A stretch of 64,000 bases of DNA from Ilyomonas sp965219515 (GCA_965219515.1 OZ244776.1:3968001-4032000), one strand, 5' to 3'. Shown: positions 43,323 to 51,874, counted from the first letter of the stretch. The notes: generated by a model not told the origin, from the letters alone. A program made the numbers and translations.

Positions 43323-44585
43323 CTATTCTATTACCAGTTTTCTTTTTTCTGTATGATGGTTCGTTGTAATATTCACTACATACATGCCTTTTGTCAACAT
43401 AGAAATATTAATTTTTTGACTTGCCAATCCCGTTGCCTGCTGAGCAATCAGGATTCGTCCGGCTAAATCGGTTACACTAATATAAGCCTTGCTTTCCGCA
43501 GGCAAATGATCAACAATAAAAAACCGGTGCGCCGGATTTGGATAAATAACGATGCGGATGTCATTCCTATCTATTGTGATACTAACAATGCTGCTGTAAC
43601 TTATTTTTCCGTCTTTATCAATCATCTGTAAACGATAATAGACAGTGCCGTTCGCAAGCGTTGAGATGTCATCGGCAAACCCATAATCGGTTTGCGAAGC
43701 GCCATTGCTTTTTGCTGTTACTTTTCCCACCGTTATAAACTGAACGCCATCTATGCTGCGCTGCATGTTGAAGTAAGATGTATTTACTTCATTTGTTGTT
43801 TTCCAGGCAAGTTGTGCCATGCTGTTTTGCTTTTGTGCTGTGAAAGAAAGAAGTGTGAGTGGCAGCACCGCATAGCTTTGCCACTGTGTGAGCGACCAAT
43901 TGTAATTGCTGCTGTCTTTTACACGCAAAAACAAACTCACCGGGTTAGCAGGCAGATTACTTGTTGGAATGGTAAATGTGAAGGTTCCATCTGCAGCAGA
44001 CGTAGCAAATACCGCAGAAGCGCAATTGCCAAATCCGGGATCGGTATCAAAAAAATATTCTACCAAAAACACCTTGCCGCCGGTTTCATCTTTCACTACT
44101 TCTACATTATATCTTGATGTAATGCCCCAATGGCCATTCGCATCTTTTGTGCGCAGGTACATTTTATGATCGCCTGCAGCCAGGCCGGAAAGAGTTGCCG
44201 TAAAATTTTGTGCCAGCAACGAATCGGGCGTTGCAATGCCAATGGCTGCGCCGTTATCAAAACCCGGATCTTCATCAAAAAAATATTCGCCTTTGGCAAT
44301 TGTGTTTTGCAGGGTTGCAATCACTTCAATGTTCTTTCTTGCCGTCAGGCTCCAGTTGCCGGTTTCATCTTTTGTTCTGATAAACAATGTATGATAACCT
44401 TGCGCTACGCCAGCCAGATTTGCCGTGAACGGAAAGCTGCCATCTGCCGCAGACGTTACAGAAATGGTTGTGTTGTTGCCAACGCCTTTGTCGGCATCAA
44501 TAAAATATTCTGCCCCTATAATGTTTTGCGTGTGCCCGGCAAGGTGCGCTGCTATCAGCAGCAGCATTATAAAAAATGTTTTCAT
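43323..44585 (-). CDS. T9SS-exported protein with three tandem repeats
   Basis: A 420-residue cell-surface or secreted protein. After a signal peptide (cleaved near HTQ, about residue 20) come three imperfect repeats of about 75-80 residues, each with A/GEYFF/IDxDxGxxN, a strand block FTFT/FTAN, and LFxRTKDxxGNWSLT. They are followed by a fibronectin-like segment (LTLLSFTAQKQNSMAQLAWK, ERSIDG-like MQRSIDGVQFI) and a C-terminal type IX secretion signal domain (YPNPAHRFFIVDH, SVTDLAGRIL, MLTKGMYVVNI, KRKLVIE). The C-terminal domain is removed on export through the T9SS. Function of the repeats is unknown. It is followed by 7 bases to the upstream beta-helix gene and likely co-transcribed with it. 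Confidence 0.9.
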   Translation of the reverse strand: MKTFFIMLLLIAAHLAGHTQNIIGAEYFIDADKGVGNNTTISVTSAADGSFPFTANLAGVAQGYHTLFIRTKDETGNWSLTARKNIEVIATLQNTIAKGEYFFDEDPGFDNGAAIGIATPDSLLAQNFTATLSGLAAGDHKMYLRTKDANGHWGITSRYNVEVVKDETGGKVFLVEYFFDTDPGFGNCASAVFATSAADGTFTFTIPTSNLPANPVSLFLRVKDSSNYNWSLTQWQSYAVLPLTLLSFTAQKQNSMAQLAWKTTNEVNTSYFNMQRSIDGVQFITVGKVTAKSNGASQTDYGFADDISTLANGTVYYRLQMIDKDGKISYSSIVSITIDRNDIRIVIYPNPAHRFFIVDHLPAESKAYISVTDLAGRILIAQQATGLASQKINISMLTKGMYVVNITTNHHTEKRKLVIE

Positions 44586-44592
44586 GGGTTGA

Positions 44593-45621
44593 TTATTTTA
44601 TGGTTCTTGCTTTGATGATAACCGGCAGGCCGGTGCTGCCAACGCCTGTGGAACTGATGTCATACACAACCGGAATAGGAGCCAGCCCCGAAAGCGTGTA
44701 CCATTTTTGCGGTGCGCCGCCGCCAAACACGCCTCTGTCCGTGCCATCGGAACCATTGGCTTTGGCGGGAGAATTTGTTTTTAACTGATACCTGCCATCG
44801 GGCGAAGTGCCGCCGGCGAAAAGAGTTGATGTATCGGTAACAATAATATTTTTTTTACTATTGCCAAACTGGTTGTTGGCAGATGCGCTGATGTTGTAAT
44901 CTACATTGGTAATATCACCGTTGTTGATGATTGCCGTGGCGTTGGGATTGGTGAGAATGTTGTTTTGAAAACTGCTAGCGTAAATTTGAACAGCCGGGCT
45001 TACCGTTGGTACATCGAAGATATTATTGTTGCACTCTAAGAAAATATAATTAGGGTCATTTACAACCAATGGTTGCTGACAAATATTATTGTTGAATACA
45101 AAATCTGTAGGAAAGTTAGTACCTCCTGCATTGATTGCAGTCGAGGAATTTCTTAAAAAGAAATTCTGAGTTATTACAATGTTAGAAATATTATTTGTTA
45201 GGATAACAGAGCTATTAATCTGGCATCTTTTCACCGCAATGTTGCTTGTTTTGATAATGACACCGGAACCACCAGTCAGATGAACACCTATCAGTTGCGA
45301 ACCTTGTGAGCCGTTACTAAAAGTAATATTGAATATAGTTGTTGATAACTTACTAAACGCTGTACCCGGATTGTAAGGTAAAAAATAACCAGAACCGATA
45401 ATGATTAACTTCTTTGTAATTGTTGCGTCATTATATGTTATCGCCGATCCTTCCAAATGTATTGTATCTCCGCTTACTACATTGTTGGCATCGTTTGCAT
45501 CCTGTAATTGCGCAAAATCAGCCGAGTAGCCATTGTTGTTTACGCGCCAGATTTTGGCGTTTGCCTGTTGTGCGGTGCAGACAGTAAAAGCTGCAAGCGC
45601 AAGAAGTAATCTTGTTTTCAT
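44593..45621 (-). CDS. Exported parallel beta-helix protein
   Basis: A 342-residue exported protein with signal peptide MKTRLLLALAAFTVCTAQQANA. The mature protein has the pattern of a right-handed parallel beta-helix: repeated Asn-rich turns (FVFNNNICQQPLVVN, FLECNNNIFDVP, SSFQNNILTNPNA) and a start motif WRVNNNGYSADFAQLQDAND, common in pectate-lyase-like Bacteroidota surface proteins. No catalytic residues can be assigned. The end SPAKANGSDGTDRGVFGGG is a frequent closing motif in this type. It has no T9SS domain itself. The adjacent T9SS protein starts 7 bases later, so the two probably form an operon. Confidence 0.85.
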   Translation of the reverse strand: MKTRLLLALAAFTVCTAQQANAKIWRVNNNGYSADFAQLQDANDANNVVSGDTIHLEGSAITYNDATITKKLIIIGSGYFLPYNPGTAFSKLSTTIFNITFSNGSQGSQLIGVHLTGGSGVIIKTSNIAVKRCQINSSVILTNNISNIVITQNFFLRNSSTAINAGGTNFPTDFVFNNNICQQPLVVNDPNYIFLECNNNIFDVPTVSPAVQIYASSFQNNILTNPNATAIINNGDITNVDYNISASANNQFGNSKKNIIVTDTSTLFAGGTSPDGRYQLKTNSPAKANGSDGTDRGVFGGGAPQKWYTLSGLAPIPVVYDISSTGVGSTGLPVIIKARTIK

Positions 45622-45681
45622 GTTGATTTAATTTTTATTTTGAATGATTAAAAAGCATGGATAAAAGATGAAATTGATTGG

Positions 45682-46338
45682 CTAAAAAATATTCCAGTTC
45701 AGCACACCGTATTCGTTTTTTTCAACGGCAGTTTGTAATTGTTCCGGCGTTACTTCGCTTTCGCCGGGGTTACGTTTGGTAAGCCGGTAAATTACTTCCG
45801 GCGAGCCTACAAACTGCTTGTCATATATCAGAATAATGTACACCAGTTGCTTCGTCAGCTTGTTGTACACTTCCCAATGTGTGTATGCCGTATCTTTCAG
45901 CGTGAGCGAATCCGTTACATACTTAGGTGGTGTATCGGAAAACGTGAGATACTGATCGTATAACGGATTTGCCGGATCGTGTTCTCTCACCTTAAACGTT
46001 CCTTTCGAATGGAATTTTGCGGTTACATCATCGCCGGTGTAGCTTTCTAAGCGGATGTAAAACGTAAACAGATTTCCAAATTCAAGAATCGAAGAATCCA
46101 TTGACGTCGTGGTAATGACAACTGGTCCCGGATCGGCCTCAATCAGCGTATCAATCACATCGGGCGGAGGAATAACAACGGTATCCGGCATGCCGGGTTT
46201 TGTCGTGTCGGTATGATGCGTGGTATCTGTTACCGGCGGTTGCGAAGGTGGCAGTTGTGCTATGTCTTTTTCCTTTTTACAGGCGGCAACCAGCAACATC
46301 ATTGCAATAGTGAATAATAAAATAATGGCGATTCGCAT
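45682..46338 (-). CDS. Lipoprotein of unknown function
   Basis: A 218-residue lipoprotein. The signal MRIAIILLFTIAMMLLVAAC ends in a good lipobox (LVAAC, lipidated Cys20), followed by KKEKD. A Pro/Thr/Asp-rich linker (about 28-65, PPSQPPVTDTTHHTDTTKPG) spaces the folded part from the membrane. The C-terminal domain (about 75-218) is unrecognised. It lies 60 bases upstream of the beta-helix gene and may be co-transcribed with it. Confidence 0.8.
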   Translation of the reverse strand: MRIAIILLFTIAMMLLVAACKKEKDIAQLPPSQPPVTDTTHHTDTTKPGMPDTVVIPPPDVIDTLIEADPGPVVITTTSMDSSILEFGNLFTFYIRLESYTGDDVTAKFHSKGTFKVREHDPANPLYDQYLTFSDTPPKYVTDSLTLKDTAYTHWEVYNKLTKQLVYIILIYDKQFVGSPEVIYRLTKRNPGESEVTPEQLQTAVEKNEYGVLNWNIF

Positions 46339-46508
46339 AGGTGATCATTTATAAGTGCCTCGTCAGAATTAGGTTAATGCTGTCGCCGTCATTCCTCAAT
46401 TACCTCCAATACGCACCGGCGCCTTCGTAATTGCGGGGGTTTTGTGTGGAATCGATGACCGAATTATTATCCATTATTTGTATGATTCCTTTAGATGAAG
46501 CAAAAAGT

Positions 46509-47069
46509 TCATTCCCGCTTCAGATAAAACGACCCGTTTGTAACCGTATAAGCAGCAGAAGTAAACGCATCTTCATACAGCTTTCCCGAAAAATTTCCTT
46601 TTACATAACTGTCCGCAATAAAAGTAAACTGCACCGTTACTTTCGCGTCCGGGGCAAGCGTAGAACCAAGTGAAGTGAAAATATTACCCAGCTCATCAAT
46701 GTAAATCAGGAAGGCGCCGATATCGCCGGTTGCCGTAAAGGCTTCTGTATAAGTGGCATTGGTTGCAAAAGGGGTCTCGCTGCTAAGAACAACAGACATC
46801 GTATTGGCGGAAAAATCCGTTGCATCTTTCAAAGCTACCATGCTTGCATCGTAGCCCGGATTGGTAAACTGCGCCAGCGTATTTCCCCTGTATTCTTTTG
46901 TTACGCCGTTAATGGTAAACTTCATGTAGTGATCACCGCCATCACCGGGCGATGAGCCATCGTCGCCTTTGCTGCAACCTGCAGATAATACTGAGACAAT
47001 AAGCATAAAAAGAAGTATCGTAAAAAGGCGGTTGTGCTGATCAGTTTTTGCAGAAATCGGAAAGTTCAT
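46509..47069 (-). CDS. Lipoprotein of unknown function
   Basis: A 186-residue lipoprotein with a hydrophobic segment (LFTILLFMLIVSVLSAGC) and lipobox LSAGC near residue 32; the 14 residues before the hydrophobic part make the signal long, so a start at M22 is possible. A Gly/Asp/Ser-rich spacer follows (SKGDDGSSPGDGGD). The remainder is a single predicted beta-rich domain with FTINGVTKEYRGN and VTVQFTFIADSYVKGNFSGKLYE, a pattern common in DUF-type Bacteroidota lipoproteins. Function unknown. It lies 170 bases upstream of the next lipoprotein gene. Confidence 0.8.
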   Translation of the reverse strand: MNFPISAKTDQHNRLFTILLFMLIVSVLSAGCSKGDDGSSPGDGGDHYMKFTINGVTKEYRGNTLAQFTNPGYDASMVALKDATDFSANTMSVVLSSETPFATNATYTEAFTATGDIGAFLIYIDELGNIFTSLGSTLAPDAKVTVQFTFIADSYVKGNFSGKLYEDAFTSAAYTVTNGSFYLKRE

Positions 47070-47112
47070 GATGTTTGTTTTAGTATATGATGAGAGTATA
47101 GTTTGCGGTTAC

Positions 47113-47403
47113 TTACTGCTTGTGCAGCACCGTTCCCATCGGTCCCTGTATTGTGTTGTCATCTGTCATCGTTAGTATCATATTACCCCCGCTTTGGTCA
47201 TTCATAATCTTAATCTTATTCCCATCCTTTTCATATTTCCCTTCGCTTTCTACGCCCATGGCAGATACATATACTTTCCCGCCGCTCTCAAAACGGAACG
47301 AATAATTTCCCATGCCGCTGCCGGACGAATAAGTTCCGGAGATGCCCGAACTACATGATTGCAACAGCAGAACAAGCACGGCAATGCTGATATACTTTTT
47401 CAT
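47113..47403 (-). CDS. Small lipoprotein of unknown function
   Basis: A 96-residue lipoprotein, signal MKKYISIAVLVLLLQSC with Cys17 in lipobox LLQSC. The mature part (GTYSSGSGMGNYSFRFESGGKVYVSAMGVE..., GKYEKDGNKIKI) is a small all-beta domain typical of lipocalin-like or META-type lipoproteins that read 'G.Y...' repeats. Function unknown. It is first of a run of exported proteins on the minus strand (47.4 to 43.3 kb). Confidence 0.82.
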   Translation of the reverse strand: MKKYISIAVLVLLLQSCSSGISGTYSSGSGMGNYSFRFESGGKVYVSAMGVESEGKYEKDGNKIKIMNDQSGGNMILTMTDDNTIQGPMGTVLHKQ

Positions 47404-47788
47404 AAAAATGGTTTTTGGTAAATTGGTTCCGTAAAAATCTTTTTAATCGGGGAAGATTTTTAATGTGTGGGACAAAAAGAACATCAGACGGGATAAAAAA
47501 TGATAGTAGTCAGAAAGATAGAATTTTTAAGGCTTGCCGGAGTATAATATTGAATGTATAATGGTCGGATAATAAAAGAATCTGTTGTTATCATTTCGTG
47601 TAACGAAGGCGGATTGTTGATGGGCTGGTATTCCGCGCGGTGTCAGCCTGGAACAAAAGCTGACTTTTATTTTGCAGCCGAAGATAACTACTAATGTTTA
47701 ACAGCGTTGTGTCTGCCGGAACTGAAGCTGCATAGCAAGACGCTGCTGAAGTTGCCAACGTCAAGCCAGCCTGTTAGCAATACTTTTG
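47404..47788. other. Intergenic region, no gene seen
   Basis: A 385-base stretch. I see no gene or strong hairpin. The sequences gttagcaata (47773) and gttagctgcg (47789) form a short direct repeat at the end of the DUF6934 module, and gctgctaacaac occurs at its far side near 48479. Whether these mark module boundaries is untested. Confidence 0.4.
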
Positions 47789-47950
47789 TTAGCTGCGGCG
47801 CTTAGTAGGAGGAAGTTTAGCCGTCTTCAACATTTTGTTTGCCTTCTCAAGTTTTTCAGGAAACATAATTATGTCCCTGTACTTATCAAGAGCAGGGTCA
47901 ATAGTTACGATTGGCACTTTGCGTTTATTAAGCTTTTCAACTGTTTTCAT
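47789..47950 (-). CDS. Small basic protein, partner of the DUF6934 gene
   Basis: A 53-residue frame below the usual length cut-off, starting at 47950 (MKTVEKLNKRKVPIVTIDPA) and ending MLKTAKLPPTKRRS. It is basic, with Lys/Arg clusters at both ends and a short hydrophobic strand (VPIVTIDP). It begins 13 bases after the DUF6934 stop in the same direction, so translation is probably coupled. Codon use (no rare runs, coherent amphipathic pattern) supports a real gene. It could be the second component of a toxin-antitoxin-like pair. I do not recognise a domain. A direct test for homologues beside other DUF6934 genes would decide. Confidence 0.65.
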   Translation of the reverse strand: MKTVEKLNKRKVPIVTIDPALDKYRDIIMFPEKLEKANKMLKTAKLPPTKRRS

Positions 47951-47963
47951 AATTGCAATTTAA

Positions 47964-48407
47964 TTAAATTTTTCTTTGCGCTAAAAATCCATCGTATTTT
48001 TTACCTATTTCAAAATCCGGATAATCATCTCCGGCTTCTCCATATAAATAAAAGTCGTTCTGTATTTCTTCGTAAAATTTTGATATACCCATTCTGTATA
48101 ATCTTGTTCTGGCTTTCGTACTTCCTGTTGCATAAACATAAGCAGTTGGATAATTATCAAAAAACACATACAACGCTGCAACTACTGTTACCAATACTTT
48201 TTCTGTGTCGCCGTTATTGCTAACGGCTAAATCATTGATGTCTCCTGTCAGTGGGTCTTTGTCACCAAATGCAAGATTATAAACTTCCGGTTCTGATGTA
48301 GCTTGAAATTCTGTAAGCTTACGAATTGCGCCTTTATTTCCTTCACTAATAAATTCAAATCTTGCAAACTTACTTTCAGTCTTTAAATGATATTTTGGTA
48401 GTTTCAT
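47964..48407 (-). CDS. DUF6934 family protein
   Basis: A 147-residue cytoplasmic protein that I assign to DUF6934 from remembered family features: the start MKLPKYHLKTESKFARFEFI, then SEPEVYNLAFGDKDPLTGDI, DLAVSNNGDTEKVLVTVVAA and the strongly conserved YVYATGSTKARTRLYRMGIS. The start at 48407 fits the family; the upstream extension to 48491 does not. DUF6934 proteins are small, Bacteroidota-restricted, present in variable copies and usually near short ORFs, which suggests a toxin-antitoxin or mobile-gene association. Molecular function is unknown. The 53-residue ORF follows after 13 bases. Confidence 0.82.
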   Translation of the reverse strand: MKLPKYHLKTESKFARFEFISEGNKGAIRKLTEFQATSEPEVYNLAFGDKDPLTGDINDLAVSNNGDTEKVLVTVVAALYVFFDNYPTAYVYATGSTKARTRLYRMGISKFYEEIQNDFYLYGEAGDDYPDFEIGKKYDGFLAQRKI

Positions 48408-48523
48408 GCTGTTTACATCTGCATGAAGATAATAGTTTAAGATTTCTTCTTTGACTTCTACGCTGTCAAAACGCATCGCTGCTAACAACAATGCTTGTCG
48501 AGGTTATGGCATTTCATTCCGGT

Positions 48524-48539
48524 AAAACACCGGTGTTTT
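48524..48539. other. 16-bp perfect palindrome upstream of the DUF6934 gene
   Basis: The sequence aaaacaccggtgtttt is its own reverse complement and lies 117 bases upstream of the DUF6934 start. It could be an operator or a terminator for the HU-CCDC81-like gene, which ends at 48623 on the same strand. Confidence 0.45.
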
Positions 48540-48622
48540 GTTCATTTAAATTTTCTACCAATTTACAATTGTTACTGAAATTTCTTCAACCATCACACTT
48601 ACACATCTAACAACGGAAGAGT

Positions 48623-49207
48623 TTATTTATATACGGTATAATAAGCTACAATCATCAGCAACGCAACAATGGCTAAAATTAATGCAAAAAGCTGCCAGTT
48701 ATCTTTTACTGTTTCCGGCTCATACAACACCGTTTCTTCAGGTTCAGGTTGGCTGTGCGTTTTGCGGTGTTGCTGTTCGCCAATCAAAACGGTATGGTGC
48801 ACATTCCTTCGTAGTACGCGTTCGGCGGATAAACTCTCGAATAAAGAGAACGAAGGTGTATCTGCTGCAAAGCCGAGGCTGCCATCAGCCGTTTTTCGAA
48901 TAACGCCAATGCCTTTCAACTCGCAGATACCCAGCTTTTTTAATTCTTCCAGCAAAGCCTCCACTTCTTCTTTAAAGCGGCGTATGGCAATTACTTTGTC
49001 TACCTGCCATTCGTGCGACAGAAAGCTATAAAAATGATTGTTGGTCGGGTGCACCACCGCCGCAAACTGACTGTTAGCCGCAGGCGGCAGTAATTTCTTA
49101 TCGGTAAATTGAAGCACAGCAGGTTTTTGCTCTATCGTAAAGCAGCCAATGCCGGGAACATCAAGTTTTTTATAAAGCGTGAGGTACTTGTATAATACAG
49201 ATGACAT
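48623..49207 (-). CDS. HU-CCDC81-like protein with C-terminal membrane anchor
   Basis: A 194-residue protein. The N-terminal half (about 1-120) matches the bacterial HU-CCDC81 domain pair: YLTLYKKLDVPGIGCFTIEQ, FYSFLSHEWQVDKVIAIRRF and LLEELKKLGICELKGIGVIRK. These domains are related to HU DNA-binding proteins but in Bacteroidota usually belong to proteins that carry a SPOR domain and act in cell division. Here a Pro/Glu linker leads to a C-terminal TM helix (LFALILAIVALLMIVAYYTV, about 172-191) and there is no SPOR domain. So the HU domain would be cytoplasmic and membrane-tethered. The start codon is well defined at 49207. Confidence 0.82.
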   Translation of the reverse strand: MSSVLYKYLTLYKKLDVPGIGCFTIEQKPAVLQFTDKKLLPPAANSQFAAVVHPTNNHFYSFLSHEWQVDKVIAIRRFKEEVEALLEELKKLGICELKGIGVIRKTADGSLGFAADTPSFSLFESLSAERVLRRNVHHTVLIGEQQHRKTHSQPEPEETVLYEPETVKDNWQLFALILAIVALLMIVAYYTVYK

Positions 49208-49270
49208 AAATGAAATTGTATAAGAACAAAGAAATTATAAAAAAGAACAATTTGCAACGGGCATTATGAA

Positions 49271-49792
49271 TTATTGTTCCATATCCATTCTTTCCGGCTC
49301 AAATACATAGCGGTATTTCCGCATCAGATGAAACGTAATCAAAATATGAACAATCAATACAATGCTTAGCACCAGAAAAAAATTAACCAGCGAAGCCATT
49401 GCCGTTTGCAAATCAGCGGTGCTAACACCAGCCGGCAGGTTGCCGCCGGTTGTCCATTGTTTCATGCCTTCGGTTAACAAAGACGGGTTGGCTTTAATCA
49501 TAATAAAAGAAATGGCTACCAGCAGATAAAAAACAAAAGTAATCATGCCGTTAATGCGTATCCAGTCGCGCAGCACCGGTTTGCAGGGCTTGCCCGAATC
49601 AATGCCTTTGGTAAGAAAAACAAAAGCAGCGATGATGTAAATAACCATGCACGCAAGCAGGAAAACATTAATGAGCATAGCCGGATAGCTGATGGCAGTT
49701 AATAAACCCAGCAAACATACAAGCCCGAAAAAAGCGGCCACAGGCAACAGGAAAAATGAGAGAATTTTATATACAATAAGTTCTGCTTTCAT
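49271..49792 (-). CDS. Integral membrane protein of unknown function
   Basis: A 173-residue protein with four or five predicted TM helices, for example VYKILSFFLLPVAAFFGLVCLLG, MLINVFLLACMVIYIIAAFV, MITFVFYLLVAISFIMI and LVNFFLVLSIVLIVHILITF. The start at 49792 (MKAELIVYKILSF) is preferred over 49834. I recognise no named family. The C-terminus (RKYRYVFEPERMDMEQ) is cytoplasmic by the positive-inside pattern. It lies 64 bases upstream of the HU-CCDC81-like gene on the same strand. Confidence 0.75.
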   Translation of the reverse strand: MKAELIVYKILSFFLLPVAAFFGLVCLLGLLTAISYPAMLINVFLLACMVIYIIAAFVFLTKGIDSGKPCKPVLRDWIRINGMITFVFYLLVAISFIMIKANPSLLTEGMKQWTTGGNLPAGVSTADLQTAMASLVNFFLVLSIVLIVHILITFHLMRKYRYVFEPERMDMEQ

Positions 49793-49953
49793 AGGCGGTA
49801 AAAATAAGATTCTGTAGTTTGTATTTCGTAGCAAGTATTAAGTATTATGTATAAACAGCAGGATGCCGGGAAGAGGCAAGCTATAAACGGCTTGGCACCC
49901 GTATCAGTTAATCACATAATACTTACTACATAATACCTGATACATATTGCCAA

Positions 49954-50901
49954 TCATTGCTGCTGCGCCGCGAAACCTTCCAAAACAGCATCGTCAGCAT
50001 CATCCTGCGATTGTTTATTTATTGGTACATTGTTTACATCTTCATACGTTTGCCCGTCTTCATAGCTTACCGATACATACACGCTCAGCTTTTGTTTTGC
50101 CGGTCCTTTAAACGTGCCTTTTACGGGGCTGCAATCTTTAAAATGCCTGCCAACAGCCAGCTTTACATGCCGGTTGGTTACCCACGCATTGTTCGTCGGG
50201 TCAATACCTGTCCAGCCTTGTTGCGGCAGCCAGGCTTCTACCCACGCATGAGTTGCGCCTTCGCCGCGCATACCATTTTTATTCGGGCAAATGTAACCGC
50301 TAACATACCTGCCGGGAATATTTAATGTACGCAATACCTGAAGCATCACATGCGCAAAATCCTGGCAAACGCCGGCCTGTGTTTCTAATATTTCATTTAC
50401 CGTAGTCTGCGTATTGGTGATGCCTTTTACATACTTAAAATTTTCGTAGATGTAAGCAGAACAGGCTTCTACCGTTTGCGCCACAGAATGTATCATCGGG
50501 TCGTGTATTTGCTGAATGATATTATCAATGGCGTTTTCGCTGGTAATAAAATCGGGTGTGGCAAGCTCCAGCAACTGAAGATTTTCGTCTGTTTCGTTTT
50601 GCAGTTCGCCAAACGTGCCACTCATACTTACGGTTACGTCTTTGGCGCCCAATGTGCGCACCACCAGTTTGCTTTCGATTACCAGAGACATATGCGGCTG
50701 CAACAGGCTGAACACGCCAACCTTATTGCCCCAGTAATCAAAAAACGTCTGCACACTTGGTTGATTGGTGATTGTTAATTCATGATTCAATATTTCCTGC
50801 CCGGCAAACTGATACGGATAAATTTTTATCTCGTTGTTGCTTTCCTTTACCGGGCGGTTGTATTCGTAGCGCGTAATGTGGTGTATATTAAAAACGGACA
50901 T
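49954..50901 (-). CDS. Transglutaminase-like protein of the ATP-grasp/alpha-E cluster
   Basis: A 315-residue COG1305-type transglutaminase-like protein. The N-terminal beta domain starts FNIHHITRYEYNRPVKESNNE and the core has the catalytic Cys in ETQAGVCQDFAHVMLQVLR, the His in GATHAWVEAWLP and the Asp in IDPTNNAWV. All three catalytic positions are present. It is the last gene of the three-gene operon (ATP-grasp, alpha-E, transglutaminase) at 53.4-50 kb, with 9 bases to the alpha-E gene. In many bacteria this trio is linked to the Anbu proteasome-like particle and is thought to modify peptides or proteins. No Anbu gene is in the window. Confidence 0.92.
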   Translation of the reverse strand: MSVFNIHHITRYEYNRPVKESNNEIKIYPYQFAGQEILNHELTITNQPSVQTFFDYWGNKVGVFSLLQPHMSLVIESKLVVRTLGAKDVTVSMSGTFGELQNETDENLQLLELATPDFITSENAIDNIIQQIHDPMIHSVAQTVEACSAYIYENFKYVKGITNTQTTVNEILETQAGVCQDFAHVMLQVLRTLNIPGRYVSGYICPNKNGMRGEGATHAWVEAWLPQQGWTGIDPTNNAWVTNRHVKLAVGRHFKDCSPVKGTFKGPAKQKLSVYVSVSYEDGQTYEDVNNVPINKQSQDDADDAVLEGFAAQQQ

Positions 50902-50910
50902 TCTGTTAGA

Positions 50911-51864
50911 TTAATGATAAGAGAAGAAATGTTGTGCAAGTTGCGTGCTAAAGGCAGAAAGTTCGCTTTGAATATCTTCTAAAAACGTTTGAATGTTGGC
51001 ATTTGCAAAACTATCCGGCTCAATATATTTTACTTTACTGTACAATCTGCCAAGGCGATTTACCAGTGCTTTGCTTTCTTTGTTTTCATCCGTTGCCGGC
51101 AATACTTTTTTCAGATAAATATTAATGCGGCTGATTGAATACAAAACAGACCGCGTGAAATTTTCATTTAAAATTACCTGATGCAGCAAATTGTAACTAT
51201 AATTGTTGCCGGTGTACGTTTTTAAATGCAATTCATAACCCGATAAAGCCAGCAGCTGATAACGCCATTGCAAAATATTTGTGGGGCGTTCAATATCATA
51301 ATCCATCAGCTTCAATTCATTTTGCAGCACCTGAATGGTATGAAAGCATCGCTCGATGTATTTGCCAAGGCTCATAAAATGCCAGCCTGCGCCGCGCGGC
51401 ATGGTTAGCTCAATGATGCCGAAAAACAGAACGGCATGTTGGGTAAGGTCTTCAATTACCTGCAAAACTTCATTATTATAAAGCTTGTCAGCCAGCTTGG
51501 GCTGATTGATGTAATGATATATCTGATTGACTTCTTCCCAGGTTTCTTTTGTAATATAATCCTGCACGCCGCGCGCATTTTCGCGGGCGCGGTGTACGAT
51601 AATTTTTAGTGAGTTGATGTTCTCCGTATCAAGCATCACTTTGTGTATTGCCGCCGGCATATTGTCGCCAATTTGCTCAATATCCGGATCGGAAAGATAA
51701 GTTGCCATTTTCAGCACAGGTCGCCAGCTTTGCGGCGCATTCACGCCCTTGTCTAACGATAAAATGTAATGAGTTTTCAGCAACCGCAGCAGGCTATCGG
51801 TTCGCTCCATATAGCGGTTGAGCCAGAAAAGAGAATCAGCCGTTCGGCTTAGCATGTTGGTCAT
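50911..51864 (-). CDS. Alpha-E domain protein
   Basis: A 317-residue all-helical protein of the alpha-E family (COG2307). Family signatures are the start LSRTADSLFWLNRYMERTDS, IHRARENARGVQDYITKETWE (as VHRARENARGVQDYI here) and SLGKYIERCFHTIQVLQNEL. It is 108 bases downstream of the ATP-grasp gene and 9 bases upstream of the transglutaminase gene. The biochemical role is unknown; partnership with a circularly permuted ATP-grasp suggests a role in peptide-bond formation. Start M1 is followed by another Met at residue 4, either of which could be used. Confidence 0.92.
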   Translation of the reverse strand: MTNMLSRTADSLFWLNRYMERTDSLLRLLKTHYILSLDKGVNAPQSWRPVLKMATYLSDPDIEQIGDNMPAAIHKVMLDTENINSLKIIVHRARENARGVQDYITKETWEEVNQIYHYINQPKLADKLYNNEVLQVIEDLTQHAVLFFGIIELTMPRGAGWHFMSLGKYIERCFHTIQVLQNELKLMDYDIERPTNILQWRYQLLALSGYELHLKTYTGNNYSYNLLHQVILNENFTRSVLYSISRINIYLKKVLPATDENKESKALVNRLGRLYSKVKYIEPDSFANANIQTFLEDIQSELSAFSTQLAQHFFSYH

Positions 51865-51874
51865 TGTAATTGGT

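Noticed and set aside
47690..47800. Integron attC-like site beside the DUF6934 module
   Set aside because: A GTTTAAC and several GTTAGC motifs occur, but the pair does not fit the core-site consensus and spacing, and no integrase is seen.
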